A stretch of 63,884 nt of DNA from Flavobacterium jejuense (GTDB lineage: Bacteria; Bacteroidota; Bacteroidia; Flavobacteriales; Flavobacteriaceae): positions 1 through 63,884 of the forward strand of contig NZ_VEVQ02000021.1 in NCBI RefSeq assembly GCF_006491595.2, written 5' to 3'. A program made the translations under genes and the position numbers. Below the pieces are notes generated by a model. The model made no database searches, had not been told where the DNA came from, and saw only the letters and a list, made by a program, of their open reading frames with translations. Positions 44,800 through 54,297 of the stretch are shown in pieces; the stretch's first letter is position 1, and every line of letters starts with the position of its first letter.

Positions 44800-46872
44800 A
44801 TGCAAAATAACTACTTATTTTTTCTGTTTTTATTCATATCGAATGCTTATTCCCAAAACATTATCTTAAACGACACTTTTGAAAAAGACAATCATAATCT
44901 AAGCATACATAATGATAATTATAATGTTTATGTTGAAAAAGGGGGTTTGATTCTAGAAAACAATCATGATACAAATGCAAAATGGAGTTTAATCGATGTA
45001 AATCGCAATTTAGAAGCAAACGATTTTGATGTAGAAGTTACTATGTGTCTGGAAAAAACAAATTCTGAAACCTCTGGCTACGGATTGGTCTGGGCTTGCT
45101 ATAATGACAATTCAAATTACCATGTGGTTAATTTAAATGAAAAAAGACAACATCAAGCCTATTGGTATTACAATAAAAATTTTTATTATGATTTGAATTG
45201 GACTGATAACAAAAATGTAAAAAGCAAAAGAGAAAACACCATTAAAGTAAGTAAAAGAGCTCAAAATGTTACTGTTTATGTAAACGATGAAATCATTTTG
45301 AAAACTAATAATACAATTTATTATGGCGATAAATTTGGATTTATACTAGCACCCAAAATGACCATTAAAGTTTCTAATCTTAAAATAACGGAATTCCCAT
45401 TGTCAATTGATGTAGTTGAAACCTATGATTCTAATCTTAAAATCGAAAAATTACCTGAAACTATTTCCTCAAAAGACTATACTGAAAAAAACCCTGTAAT
45501 TGCTCCTGATGGTAAAACACTCTTTTTTGAAAGACAATATTGTGAGTTTAACATAGGCGATAGTTCGAAAGGAGATGTTTGGTTTTCAACTTTTGAAAAT
45601 GGGACATGGTCAGAAACTCAAAATATAGGCAGACCAATAAACAATAATGGGAATAATTTTGTAATCTCAGTCTCTCCAGATAATAATAGTTTGCTCTTAG
45701 CTAATGTTTATAATGAAGATGGTATGTCCTTAAGAGGTTCTGGCCTTTCAATAGCCTATAAAAATGAAGAGGGTTGGGGAATTCCTAAAGAAATAAAAAT
45801 TAAAAATTTCTCTAATAAAAATAAGTATGTAGGCTATTTCCTTGCAAATGATAACAAGCATTTGTTATTGGCAATTCAAAAAGAAGAAGGGTTTGGGTTA
45901 AAAGATATTTATGTGAGTTTTTTGGAAAAAGAAGGCTCTTGGTCAACACCGCTTAATCTTGGTAATATGGTGAACACCTTTAGTGAAGAAGCTAATCCTT
46001 TTTTAGCGTCTGATGGTAAAACATTATACTTTTCTAGTAAAGGACATCCTGGTTATGGCGGTTATGATTTGTATGTTACTAAAAGATTAGACGATAGTTG
46101 GACTAATTGGTCTAAGCCAAAGAATTTAGGGAATGTAATTAATTCTGCATCAGATGACTTGAGCCTTTTTTTAACAGCAAAAGGGGATAAAGCATTTATA
46201 GGAAGAGGCAGTGATTTATACGAAAGTAGAAATACGGCAAAACAAGATCCTGTAGTTTTAGTTACAGGAAAAGTATATGATAGTAAAACCAATCAAATTA
46301 TAAGTGCACCTATAGTTTACAATAGCTTGAAAACTAATGAACCATTGGGAACAGCTATTTCTGATCCCAAGACAGGAAGTTATTCAATAGTTTTACCTTA
46401 TGGAGAAAAATATAGTTTCATGGCTGAAAAAGAAGATTATTATTCGGTTACTCAAAATGTGGATTTATCCAACTTAAAAGAATATAAAGAAATTACAGTG
46501 GATCTATTTTTAAATCCTATAGAAAAAGGACAAACGATTCGTTTGAATAATATATTCTTCGATTCTGGGAAATACGATTTGCTTCCCGAATCGAATGCAG
46601 AATTGGATAAGTTATATAAAGTTTTATTGGAAAACAACCAATTACAGATAGAAATTGCAGGTCATACTGATGCTGTTGGAGCAGATAAAGATAATTTAGT
46701 GCTATCTACAAATAGAGCTAATGCTGTAATGAACTATCTTATAAGCCAAGGAATTAAACAAGAACGGCTAACAGCAAAAGGCTATGGAGAAACAAAATTT
46801 ATGGCTACAAATGACACTGAAGATGGCAAACAACTGAATAGGAGAGTAGAGTTTTCGATTGTAGAAATGTAA
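44800..46872 (+). CDS. OmpA-family protein with PD40 repeats, copy 1
   Basis: 690 aa from ATG 44800 (MQNNYLFFLFLFISNAYSQ), chosen because the promoter box lies at 44775-44782 and because it gives exactly the length of the paralogue at 46980. Order: signal peptide; ~190-residue LamG-like domain (NIILNDTFEKDNHNL...YGLVWACYNDN); PD40/WD40-like propeller blades ~235-480 (NPVIAPDGKTLFFER, NPFLASDGKTLYFSSKGHPGYGGYDLYV); CarboxypepD-reg-like domain ~490-570; OmpA peptidoglycan-binding domain ~575-690 (IAGHTDAVGADKDN..LSTNRANAVMNYL...NRRVEFSI). It probably links the outer membrane to the cell wall. Confidence 0.88.
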   Translation: MQNNYLFFLFLFISNAYSQNIILNDTFEKDNHNLSIHNDNYNVYVEKGGLILENNHDTNAKWSLIDVNRNLEANDFDVEVTMCLEKTNSETSGYGLVWACYNDNSNYHVVNLNEKRQHQAYWYYNKNFYYDLNWTDNKNVKSKRENTIKVSKRAQNVTVYVNDEIILKTNNTIYYGDKFGFILAPKMTIKVSNLKITEFPLSIDVVETYDSNLKIEKLPETISSKDYTEKNPVIAPDGKTLFFERQYCEFNIGDSSKGDVWFSTFENGTWSETQNIGRPINNNGNNFVISVSPDNNSLLLANVYNEDGMSLRGSGLSIAYKNEEGWGIPKEIKIKNFSNKNKYVGYFLANDNKHLLLAIQKEEGFGLKDIYVSFLEKEGSWSTPLNLGNMVNTFSEEANPFLASDGKTLYFSSKGHPGYGGYDLYVTKRLDDSWTNWSKPKNLGNVINSASDDLSLFLTAKGDKAFIGRGSDLYESRNTAKQDPVVLVTGKVYDSKTNQIISAPIVYNSLKTNEPLGTAISDPKTGSYSIVLPYGEKYSFMAEKEDYYSVTQNVDLSNLKEYKEITVDLFLNPIEKGQTIRLNNIFFDSGKYDLLPESNAELDKLYKVLLENNQLQIEIAGHTDAVGADKDNLVLSTNRANAVMNYLISQGIKQERLTAKGYGETKFMATNDTEDGKQLNRRVEFSIVEM

Positions 46873-46961
46873 TGTAAATTTTAAAAAAGTGAGTTTTTAC
46901 TAAGTTTATTATTTAGAAAATTAAAATAATAAGCTTAATAAAACTATTGTTTTATTTTTCA

Positions 46962-46969
46962 TATTTTTG
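46962..46969 (+). promoter_or_regulatory. TAnnTTTG box of OmpA copy 2
   Basis: TATTTTTG lies 11 bp before the start at 46980. No GGCAATTGCC site occurs at the position where copy 1 has one, so the copies are probably regulated differently. Confidence 0.4.
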
Positions 46970-46979
46970 ATAAAAAAGC

Positions 46980-49052
46980 ATGAAATCAAATTATTTTTTG
47001 GCACTACTTCTTTTCCTAATTCTGAAATCGTATTCTCAAAATATCATTTTTAAAGATGATTTTAAGGTAGATAATTATAACCTTAGTTTAGATGAAGGGA
47101 ATTTTAAAGTTTATTTTGAAAAGGAGGCTTTGTTTCTAAAAAATGAACATAAAAAAAGTACAAAGTGGCAATTATTAAATATTAGTAAGCAATATGAAAC
47201 CATAGATTTTGATATTGAAACCACAATTTCATTGGTAGAATCTAATTCAAATTTGTCTAGTTATGGTTTAGTTTGGGCTTGTAATTCTGATTATTCTGAT
47301 TATCATGTTGTCAATTTAAATAAAAACAAGCAAAATCAAATATATTGGTATAATAATCAAAAATATAATTATGATTTGCCTTGGACTGCAAATCATAAAA
47401 TTAGCAGTAATTCAGATAATACAATTAAGATAAGTAAAAGAGCGCAATATATATCTATTTATATTAATGGTAACTTTGTAGTAAAGACTAGCAATATAGT
47501 TGCTTATGGAGAAAATTTTGGTTTTATTCTTGATCCTAAAATGACCATTAAAGTTAAAAACCTTAAAATAACAGAATTTCCATTGTCTATTGATGTTGTT
47601 CCTGATTTTGATCCTAGCTTAAAAATCCAAAAATTACCAGATTATATTTCATATTCAAAAACAGATGAAAAAAATCCTGTTATTTCTTCAGATGGTAAAA
47701 CACTTTACTTTGTTCGTACAGAGAATTCGGTTACTTCGAGTAAAGAAAATAAAAATAAAGTCTGGTTTTCAAAATTTGTAAATAAAAAATGGACCTCTCC
47801 AAAAAGTATAGGTAAGCCCATAAATAATGATACTCATAATTTTATTATTTCAGTTTCTCCAGATAATAATAGTTTGTTGGTTAATGGTTTATATAAGTCA
47901 GATGGAATGTATGATAGACAAGGTATTTCTTTGAGTACTAGAACTAACAAAGGGTGGAGTTTGCCAAAAGAATTGAAGATTAAAAACTATGTAAATAAAA
48001 GTAACTATGTTGGTTTTTTTCTAGCCAATGACAATAAACATCTATTAATGTCTGTTGAGAGAGAAGAGGGATTAGGAGAATTAGATTTATTTATTAGTTT
48101 TTTAAAAGAAGATAAGCAATGGTCTACACCCATAAATTTAGGAGATGTTGTTAATACCGAATACAATGAAGGAAATCCTTTTTTAGCTTCTGATGGAAAG
48201 ACTTTATATTTTTTTAGTGATGGTCATCCAGGTTACGGTGGTTTAGATTTGTTTGTTAGTAAAAGACTAGATGATTCTTGGGTTCATTGGACCAAACCTA
48301 AAAATTTAGGTAATGTAATCAATTCTTCAAATAATGATTATAGTATTTTTTTAACTGCAAAAGGAGATAAAGCTTATTTGAGCAGAGATAAAGATTTGTA
48401 TGAAATTACAAATAAAGTAAAACAAGATCCTGTTGCTTTGGTCAAAGGGAAAGTGTATGATAGCAAATCCAATCAAATTATAAGTGCACCTATAGCGTAC
48501 AATAATCTAGGAAATAATGAAGAATTAGGAACTGCTACTTCTGACCCTGTAACTGGTAGTTATTCTATCGTCTTGCCTTATGGAGAAAAATATAGTTTTA
48601 TGGCAGAAAAGGAAGGTTATTATGCAGTTACCCAAAATGTAGACTTATCTGATCTTAAAGAATACAAAGAAATAACAGTGGATTTGTACTTGAACCCTAT
48701 TGAAAAAGGACAAACCATACGTTTAAATAATGTTTTCTTCGAATCTGGAAAGTATGAGTTACTTCCCGAATCTAATGCAGAGTTGGATAAATTATATAAA
48801 GTTTTATTGGAAAACAAACTGTTGCAAATAGAAATTTCTGGACATACTGATGCTATTGGTAGTGATAAAGATAATTTAGTTTTGTCTACTAATAGAGCTA
48901 ATTCAGTAATGAATTATCTTGTAACAAAAGGAATTAAGAAAGAGCGATTAACGGCAAAAGGCTATGGAGAAACAAAATTTATAGCTACTAATGAAACTGA
49001 AGATGGCAAACAACTGAATAGGAGAGTAGAGTTTTCCATTGTGACAATGTAA
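46980..49052 (+). CDS. OmpA-family protein with PD40 repeats, copy 2
   Basis: 690 aa, the same domain order as the upstream paralogue: signal peptide (..LKSYSQ), LamG-like domain, PD40 blades (NPFLASDGKTLYFFSDGHPGYGGLDLFV), CarboxypepD-reg-like domain and OmpA domain (ISGHTDAIGSDKDN). The N-terminal half has diverged, while the last ~110 bp are nearly identical in DNA, suggesting gene conversion or selection there. It arose by tandem duplication. Confidence 0.88.
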   Translation: MKSNYFLALLLFLILKSYSQNIIFKDDFKVDNYNLSLDEGNFKVYFEKEALFLKNEHKKSTKWQLLNISKQYETIDFDIETTISLVESNSNLSSYGLVWACNSDYSDYHVVNLNKNKQNQIYWYNNQKYNYDLPWTANHKISSNSDNTIKISKRAQYISIYINGNFVVKTSNIVAYGENFGFILDPKMTIKVKNLKITEFPLSIDVVPDFDPSLKIQKLPDYISYSKTDEKNPVISSDGKTLYFVRTENSVTSSKENKNKVWFSKFVNKKWTSPKSIGKPINNDTHNFIISVSPDNNSLLVNGLYKSDGMYDRQGISLSTRTNKGWSLPKELKIKNYVNKSNYVGFFLANDNKHLLMSVEREEGLGELDLFISFLKEDKQWSTPINLGDVVNTEYNEGNPFLASDGKTLYFFSDGHPGYGGLDLFVSKRLDDSWVHWTKPKNLGNVINSSNNDYSIFLTAKGDKAYLSRDKDLYEITNKVKQDPVALVKGKVYDSKSNQIISAPIAYNNLGNNEELGTATSDPVTGSYSIVLPYGEKYSFMAEKEGYYAVTQNVDLSDLKEYKEITVDLYLNPIEKGQTIRLNNVFFESGKYELLPESNAELDKLYKVLLENKLLQIEISGHTDAIGSDKDNLVLSTNRANSVMNYLVTKGIKKERLTAKGYGETKFIATNETEDGKQLNRRVEFSIVTM

Positions 49053-49120
49053 AATAAGTTTTTTTGAAGCCATTCCGTTTTTATCTGTTTGTTTAGTATC
49101 TTCGTTACGAATTAAAATAG

Positions 49121-49756
49121 ATGATTATGGGTCTTTTTTCCGCAATTTCCGAATTAAGAAAATGGTTAGTAGTAATTTTACTAGGTTTAGTCTTGTTTTT
49201 TGGATACAACTATTTTACTACTACTTCAAATGAAACTACTGTTGAATATGATACCAATTTAATCCAGCAGCAAATTAAGAATGTAGGAAAGCTTGTTGTT
49301 ACTGAAGGGCATTTCGCAGAAGTGTTAACCTATAAAGACCAAAAGAAAACCTATATTCCTGGATTGACATTTGATAAAAAGGCCTTAGTAGTAATCAATG
49401 CAGATGTAACTGTAGGCTTTGATTTAAGTAAAGTAACATACGATATTGATACAGAAAATAAGATTTTAACGATTACCAATATCCCAAAAGAAGAGATTAA
49501 AATTAGTCCAGATATTAAATATTACAATACGGAATCGTCTACTTTCAATGAATTTAAAGGAGAAGATTACAATAAAATTAATAAAATAGCGAAAGAAAAT
49601 TTAGCTAAGAAAATAGAGCAATCAACACTTAAATCAAACGCTAAAAACAGATTGCTTTCTGAATTAACTAAAATGCTTGTCTTAACCAATTCTATGGGTT
49701 GGACACTGCAATACAAAGGAAATATCATTCAAAAAGAAGCCGATTTAAAGTTGTAA
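49121..49756 (+). CDS. DUF4230 protein
   Basis: 211 aa (M3 at 49127 is an equally good start). One transmembrane helix at ~14-33 is followed by a DUF4230 domain (KNVGKLVVTEGHFAEVLTYKD...KALVVINADVTVGFDLSKV). Envelope protein of unknown function, common in Bacteroidota. A solid terminator follows. Confidence 0.88.
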   Translation: MIMGLFSAISELRKWLVVILLGLVLFFGYNYFTTTSNETTVEYDTNLIQQQIKNVGKLVVTEGHFAEVLTYKDQKKTYIPGLTFDKKALVVINADVTVGFDLSKVTYDIDTENKILTITNIPKEEIKISPDIKYYNTESSTFNEFKGEDYNKINKIAKENLAKKIEQSTLKSNAKNRLLSELTKMLVLTNSMGWTLQYKGNIIQKEADLKL

Positions 49757-49830
49757 TTTCAGTAATCAGTTTGTCAAGTTGAGTAGAATTTAGATCTAGC
49801 TTGTAAATAGTATCACTAAATGAAATAAAA

Positions 49831-49866
49831 ATGTACCAAGATTGAGATGTCTTGGTACATTTTTTT
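49831..49866 (+). terminator. Rho-independent terminator
   Basis: ATGTACCAAGA and TCTTGGTACAT form an 11-bp stem with an 8-nt loop and six Ts after it. Confidence 0.88.
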
Positions 49867-49892
49867 ATAAAGTTCTTATGAAGTTGTTTGTT

Positions 49893-50201
49893 TTACAATT
49901 TACTTTGTAAACTCGTCCAACCACCACCATTCATACACTCAATTCCATTTTGTTTTAAAATTGAAGTTGCTTGTGCACTTCGCATTCCTGAACGACAACA
50001 AGCTATAATGGGTTTGTTCCATTTTTTTATTTCAGCAATTTTTCCATTCAAACTGTGTAAAGCTATATTTTTAGAGCCTTTAATATGTCCTTCATTGTAT
50101 TCCTCTGGAGTCCTTACATCTAGAATAATGGCATCATTTGCCACAAATTCTTTAATTTCATTGGCTTTGTTTCCAAAACCGAGTATATCTAAAATTCCCA
50201 T
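49893..50201 (-). CDS. Single-domain rhodanese
   Basis: 102 aa. The rhodanese fold has LDVRTPEEYNEGHIKGSKNI and the active loop with C69 (ACCRSGMRSA). It transfers or carries persulfide sulfur in the cytoplasm. There is no signal peptide. It is convergent with the DUF4230 gene and divergent from the T9SS protein at 50301. Confidence 0.92.
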   Translation of the reverse strand: MGILDILGFGNKANEIKEFVANDAIILDVRTPEEYNEGHIKGSKNIALHSLNGKIAEIKKWNKPIIACCRSGMRSAQATSILKQNGIECMNGGGWTSLQSKL

Positions 50202-50300
50202 AATCTCTTATTTTTTATACAAATGTAAGTTCCTATTTGCTAATAAATTGTAACAATTGTTACTAAGTTACGTTATTAATAAAACAAACAAAACAAACAA

Positions 50301-51923
50301 ATGAGAAAAATTAATTTCATTCTATTTATTTTGTGTCACTCTCTATTTTCACAAAATACAGTTAATTATACAAATTCAAATGAAATTTTTGCCAATCCAG
50401 AAAGAGGCTTTCAGAAATACTCTATTACAGATGCTAATTATGCGACTACTGCTAATTATAGTAATATTAGTATAAATGAGTTGAATGGTTGGTATTCAGG
50501 ACCAGATAAAGTTAGCGTTATTTTTAGGTATTTTCTTTTAGAAGATTTTTTAAATACCAATATTAATGCAACTTACTTAAGCAATATGCAGTTGGATTTT
50601 GATAGAATTAGAACAACAGGTTTAAAATGCATTATTAGATTTTCGTATTCGAATGAGCAAGGAACAGGTGTTCAACAAGCTAATAAAGCCCTAATTCTTG
50701 CTCATTTGAATCAATTAGCGCCCATAATAAATACCAATAAAGATATTATTATTTCACATCAAGCTGGTTTTATAGGTACTTGGGGCGAATGGTATTATAC
50801 TAATGCTACTGAATTTGGAACAGATGGAAACATTACTCCAACGCAATGGTTAAATAGAAAAGAAGTAGTAGATGCCATGCTAACGGCAACACCTGTTTCG
50901 ATTCCTATTCAACTACGTTATGCTACTTTGAAAAAAATAATGTATGGTAATACTCCGTTAACAGCTTCAACAGCTTATCAAAATACAGCAATTGCTAGAA
51001 TAGGTTTTTTTAACGATGCTTTTCTAAATGATTACGGAGATCAAGGTACTTATGAAGTAAGTAGTCAGTATCAAAATCCTGTGGGAACTTCAGACTATAT
51101 TTATATTAGTAATGAGACTAAATATCTTCCAATGTCTGGTGAAACAAATGGTTTAAATCCACCAAGAACAGATGGTGCAAATGCTGTTTTAGAATTGGAA
51201 AACACCAATTGGTCTTTCTTAAATAGAGACTATTTCGAACAAAACATTACCAATTGGACAAACTCAAATCATATTGATGATATCAAACGAAAATTAGGCT
51301 ATCGATTTGTTTTAAATAATTCTATTTTTGATTTACAAGGGACTAATTTATCGGTTCAAATTAACCTTATTAATGAAGGTTATGCTAGAATTTTTAAGGA
51401 AAGAAAAGTGTATTTGGTTTTAAAAAACAACACCACTTCACAACAAACTAGTTTTTTAATAAATACCGATTGTCGAACTTGGGAGAATACCATTAACTTA
51501 TCTGAAATAATAGATGTAAGTAGTTTGCCAATGGGTGATTATAGCAGTTTTTTATTCCTTCCAGATAGTGAAAATAGTTTAGCTACCAATCCAAAATATG
51601 CGATACGATTTGCTAATGATGGTATTTGGGAAGCTTCAAGTGGCATGAATAATTTATCTCAAACAGTAAGTTTAGGAAGCTTGAGTACAAGTAGTTTTGA
51701 AAACTTTGATGTAACGATTTATCCCAATCCTGCTACTTCTAGTATAACTATTAATTCAAAAGAAAGGATTTCTAAAATGCAATTATTCAATCATTTAGGT
51801 CAAAAAGTATTTATTAAAGCTAGCGGAAGTGTAATAGATATTTCTTTTTTACCAACAGGAATTTACTTTTTGCATTTAGAAACGAGTAGTGGAAAAGTAG
51901 TGAAAAAGATTAAAAAAGAGTAG
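50301..51923 (+). CDS. DUF4874/DUF4832 protein with T9SS sorting domain
   Basis: 540 aa. The signal peptide is 1-16 (..HSLFSQ). DUF4874 spans residues ~20-180 (FANPERGFQKY...VIFRYFLLEDF...HQAGFIGTWGEWYY), DUF4832 ~195-440, and a type A T9SS sorting domain ~465-540 (YPNPATSSITI...GIYFLHLETSSGKVVKKI). The DUF4874 part resembles a glycoside-hydrolase barrel, so surface polysaccharide degradation is plausible but unproven. Confidence 0.88.
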   Translation: MRKINFILFILCHSLFSQNTVNYTNSNEIFANPERGFQKYSITDANYATTANYSNISINELNGWYSGPDKVSVIFRYFLLEDFLNTNINATYLSNMQLDFDRIRTTGLKCIIRFSYSNEQGTGVQQANKALILAHLNQLAPIINTNKDIIISHQAGFIGTWGEWYYTNATEFGTDGNITPTQWLNRKEVVDAMLTATPVSIPIQLRYATLKKIMYGNTPLTASTAYQNTAIARIGFFNDAFLNDYGDQGTYEVSSQYQNPVGTSDYIYISNETKYLPMSGETNGLNPPRTDGANAVLELENTNWSFLNRDYFEQNITNWTNSNHIDDIKRKLGYRFVLNNSIFDLQGTNLSVQINLINEGYARIFKERKVYLVLKNNTTSQQTSFLINTDCRTWENTINLSEIIDVSSLPMGDYSSFLFLPDSENSLATNPKYAIRFANDGIWEASSGMNNLSQTVSLGSLSTSSFENFDVTIYPNPATSSITINSKERISKMQLFNHLGQKVFIKASGSVIDISFLPTGIYFLHLETSSGKVVKKIKKE

Positions 51924-51969
51924 GTTTTTATTTTTTACGTCAGTTTGACTGTTTTTATATAGCGAAGTA

Positions 51970-52010
51970 AAAATGTATCGAGAATCTATATTTGAATCTC
52001 GATACATTTT
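51970..52010. terminator. Bidirectional terminator
   Basis: AAAATGTATCGAGA and TCTCGATACATTTT form a perfect 14-bp stem with a 13-nt loop between two convergent genes. Confidence 0.82.
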
Positions 52011-52067
52011 CAATTTCACTGCTTTACATTGAAAAAAACTCGATTTTATGTCTAAATCATTTAAACC

Positions 52068-53825
52068 TTAGACTAAATTCTTCTCAAAAATTAATTCAAG
52101 ACCATTATTAATTAAAAGGACGACTTCTGGTCTTTTGACTTTTATTAACTCTAAGTGATTGATGATTTTATCTAAAAAGTCGTTATCATTTTGTTTGTAA
52201 ACCAATTCAGCAATTTCCAAACACAACAACCAATCATTAGGATGATTTGCAGAAACTGCTCCAAAAGCTTCTTTTAAAGTGGTTGTTGCTGTTTTCCCTT
52301 CGCGAATGTCTCTCACACTTTGATATAAAATCTCTAATTCCTGTCTTTCAGGAGATACTTTTGCTTTAATAGTGGTTGAAGAAGGTACATGTGTAATCAT
52401 ATCAAAACTATTCACATCAGCTGGACCACTAAATGCAGAGGTGATTTTCTTTCCTACAGCCATATCGTAAATACCCCATTCTGGTTGGAACAAGATAGTA
52501 TCTTTGTGAGTTACTGTACAGTTTTTAAATTTAATCAGAACAATTTCGCCTTGTAAATTGCGAGTTCCAGTTACAATCTCACCTGAAACTACTATGTTAC
52601 CTTCGAATTCTAAAGTTACTTGTTTGCCTTCATAAATATCATATGCTTTTAAGTCTCTTGGACCCATATCTTCAATAGCCAGATTGATGCCTTTTAACAT
52701 TCCTATTGGGCTACCAAATCCTTCCGCATGATATTCTGTTCCATGACCTACTAATTCTTTTTCTCGGGAAGCCAAAGCTGTTTTACCAGTTGTTTGAATG
52801 TAAACTGATTTGCCTTCATCCTCAATAACATTGGTAAACACACCTGAAATTTGTAAACCTGTACTCAACTCGATAGTTCCTAAAGCACCAGAGTCGATTA
52901 GTTTTTTCACACTTTTTGGACCTCCTTTTCGGATAGCCATGGTGTTAGCAAACTCTTCTAAAACCAAACTCAAATGTGCAAAATCAGGCGTTACATACAA
53001 TTGAGGTTGCGGTTTTGTAATATCAAAACTTTGATCGGCTGCTGAGATGTCGTAAGGAATTTTCTTCACATTATCCGTCATACACCAAGCACTTTCACCT
53101 ATTGAAGATAGTAAACCAGCACCATATATTTTTGGATTTTCCACAGTACCAATTAAACCATATTCTACTGTCCACCAGTGTAGATTTCTGATACGAGCCA
53201 TTTCCGATAACTCACCCATATTGTTTTGCAAGTATTCCACACGTTCTTCTGCTGCTTTAATTTCCGCTTCAGGAGTATCTTCTGCTTCTTTTAAAATAGA
53301 AAGCAAACGTACTGCTTCATACATTTCGTTATCATGCGAAGACGAAATTGCTTTACAGCCTATTTCTCCAAAACGACGTAAATATTCCGCATATTCTGGA
53401 TTCGCAATAATAGGAGCGTGACCAGCACCTTCATGAATAATATCTGGAGCAGGTGTATATTCTATATGTTCAAGTTGACGAATGTCGGAAGCAATAACTA
53501 GCACATTATAAGCTTGGAACTCCATAAAAGCATTAGGAGGAATAAAACCATCTACAGCTACAGCAGCCCAACCAATCTCTTTCAAAATACGGTTCATGCC
53601 ATACATGTTTGGAATGTTATCAATCTCCAAACCTGTTTTTTCCAGTCCTTCTAAATACGATTCATGAGCCACTTTGGATAGATAATCAACATTTTTACGC
53701 ATCACATAACGCCACACGGCTTGATTAATAGGTGTATAATCGCTATAATCTTGTGGTTTTATAAACTGTTTCAAATGCTTAGGTAACCTGTCTATCAAAG
53801 GGTTGCTTTCAAAATGCGTTTCCAT
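52068..53825 (-). CDS. Aromatic amino acid hydroxylase, long form
   Basis: 585 aa. The catalytic domain (~25-320) has the iron triad H131 and H136 in HEGAGHAP and E221 in WWTVEYGL. It is the biopterin-dependent phenylalanine/tryptophan hydroxylase family, which oxidises phenylalanine to tyrosine. It is twice the length of ordinary bacterial PhhA (~280 aa). The C-terminal ~260 residues contain a beta-rich region (YEGKQVTLEFEGNIVVSGEIV) and a helical end of unknown role. No ACT regulatory domain is seen. Substrate preference cannot be told from the sequence. Confidence 0.9.
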   Translation of the reverse strand: METHFESNPLIDRLPKHLKQFIKPQDYSDYTPINQAVWRYVMRKNVDYLSKVAHESYLEGLEKTGLEIDNIPNMYGMNRILKEIGWAAVAVDGFIPPNAFMEFQAYNVLVIASDIRQLEHIEYTPAPDIIHEGAGHAPIIANPEYAEYLRRFGEIGCKAISSSHDNEMYEAVRLLSILKEAEDTPEAEIKAAEERVEYLQNNMGELSEMARIRNLHWWTVEYGLIGTVENPKIYGAGLLSSIGESAWCMTDNVKKIPYDISAADQSFDITKPQPQLYVTPDFAHLSLVLEEFANTMAIRKGGPKSVKKLIDSGALGTIELSTGLQISGVFTNVIEDEGKSVYIQTTGKTALASREKELVGHGTEYHAEGFGSPIGMLKGINLAIEDMGPRDLKAYDIYEGKQVTLEFEGNIVVSGEIVTGTRNLQGEIVLIKFKNCTVTHKDTILFQPEWGIYDMAVGKKITSAFSGPADVNSFDMITHVPSSTTIKAKVSPERQELEILYQSVRDIREGKTATTTLKEAFGAVSANHPNDWLLCLEIAELVYKQNDNDFLDKIINHLELIKVKRPEVVLLINNGLELIFEKNLV

Positions 53826-53937
53826 AGTAGTGCTAATTATTATATGTGTAAAAATACGAAAATTTTACGTGATTTTTTAAGCCAAAAGCAGGGAATTTTT
53901 GTTGAATGTGTAAAATGAGGGAAGTGTCAAGAAGTAA

Positions 53938-53993
53938 GAAGCAAGAGGAAAGAAGCAAGAGGAAAGAAGCAAGAGGAAAGAAGCAAGAAGAAA
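53938..53993. repeat. 14-bp tandem repeat, four units
   Basis: GAAGCAAGAGGAAA is repeated four times (the last unit with one change) in the intergenic region between the hydroxylase and the CRISPR array. The 470-bp gap from 53826 to 54297 otherwise contains the terminator at 54239-54288 and no convincing gene. Confidence 0.85.
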
Positions 53994-54238
53994 GAAAATG
54001 GGTATGAATAGACTAACTATTGAAAGTAGAGTACTGACAACAGAAAACAGATAACTTCTCTTAGGAGCCATTTCCAGCTTTCCATTACACGTTTTTGCAA
54101 AGAAGGCTTTTTTTGTAAAGACTAAAAAGAGCTTCCTTTGGTCGCTTTTTTACCCAAACAAAAAATAGCCTTCTTTCACAAAAAGCGTTTTATTATACTC
54201 TGGGCTAGGGGATTTGGGTTTAAATGATATAGTTCTTT

Positions 54239-54288
54239 AAAAAACCTTTGACAAAGTTTTTAGTTTGTGCTGAGAACTTTGTCAAAGG
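54239..54288 (-). terminator. Candidate terminator of the CRISPR transcript
   Basis: CCTTTGACAAAGTT (54245-54258) and AACTTTGTCAAAGG (54275-54288) form a perfect 14-bp stem with a 16-nt loop, followed on the minus strand by six Ts (54239-54244). It begins 10 bp beyond the last degenerate repeat, so it would end the precursor crRNA transcribed on the minus strand. Confidence 0.65.
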
Positions 54289-54297
54289 GAAATAATC

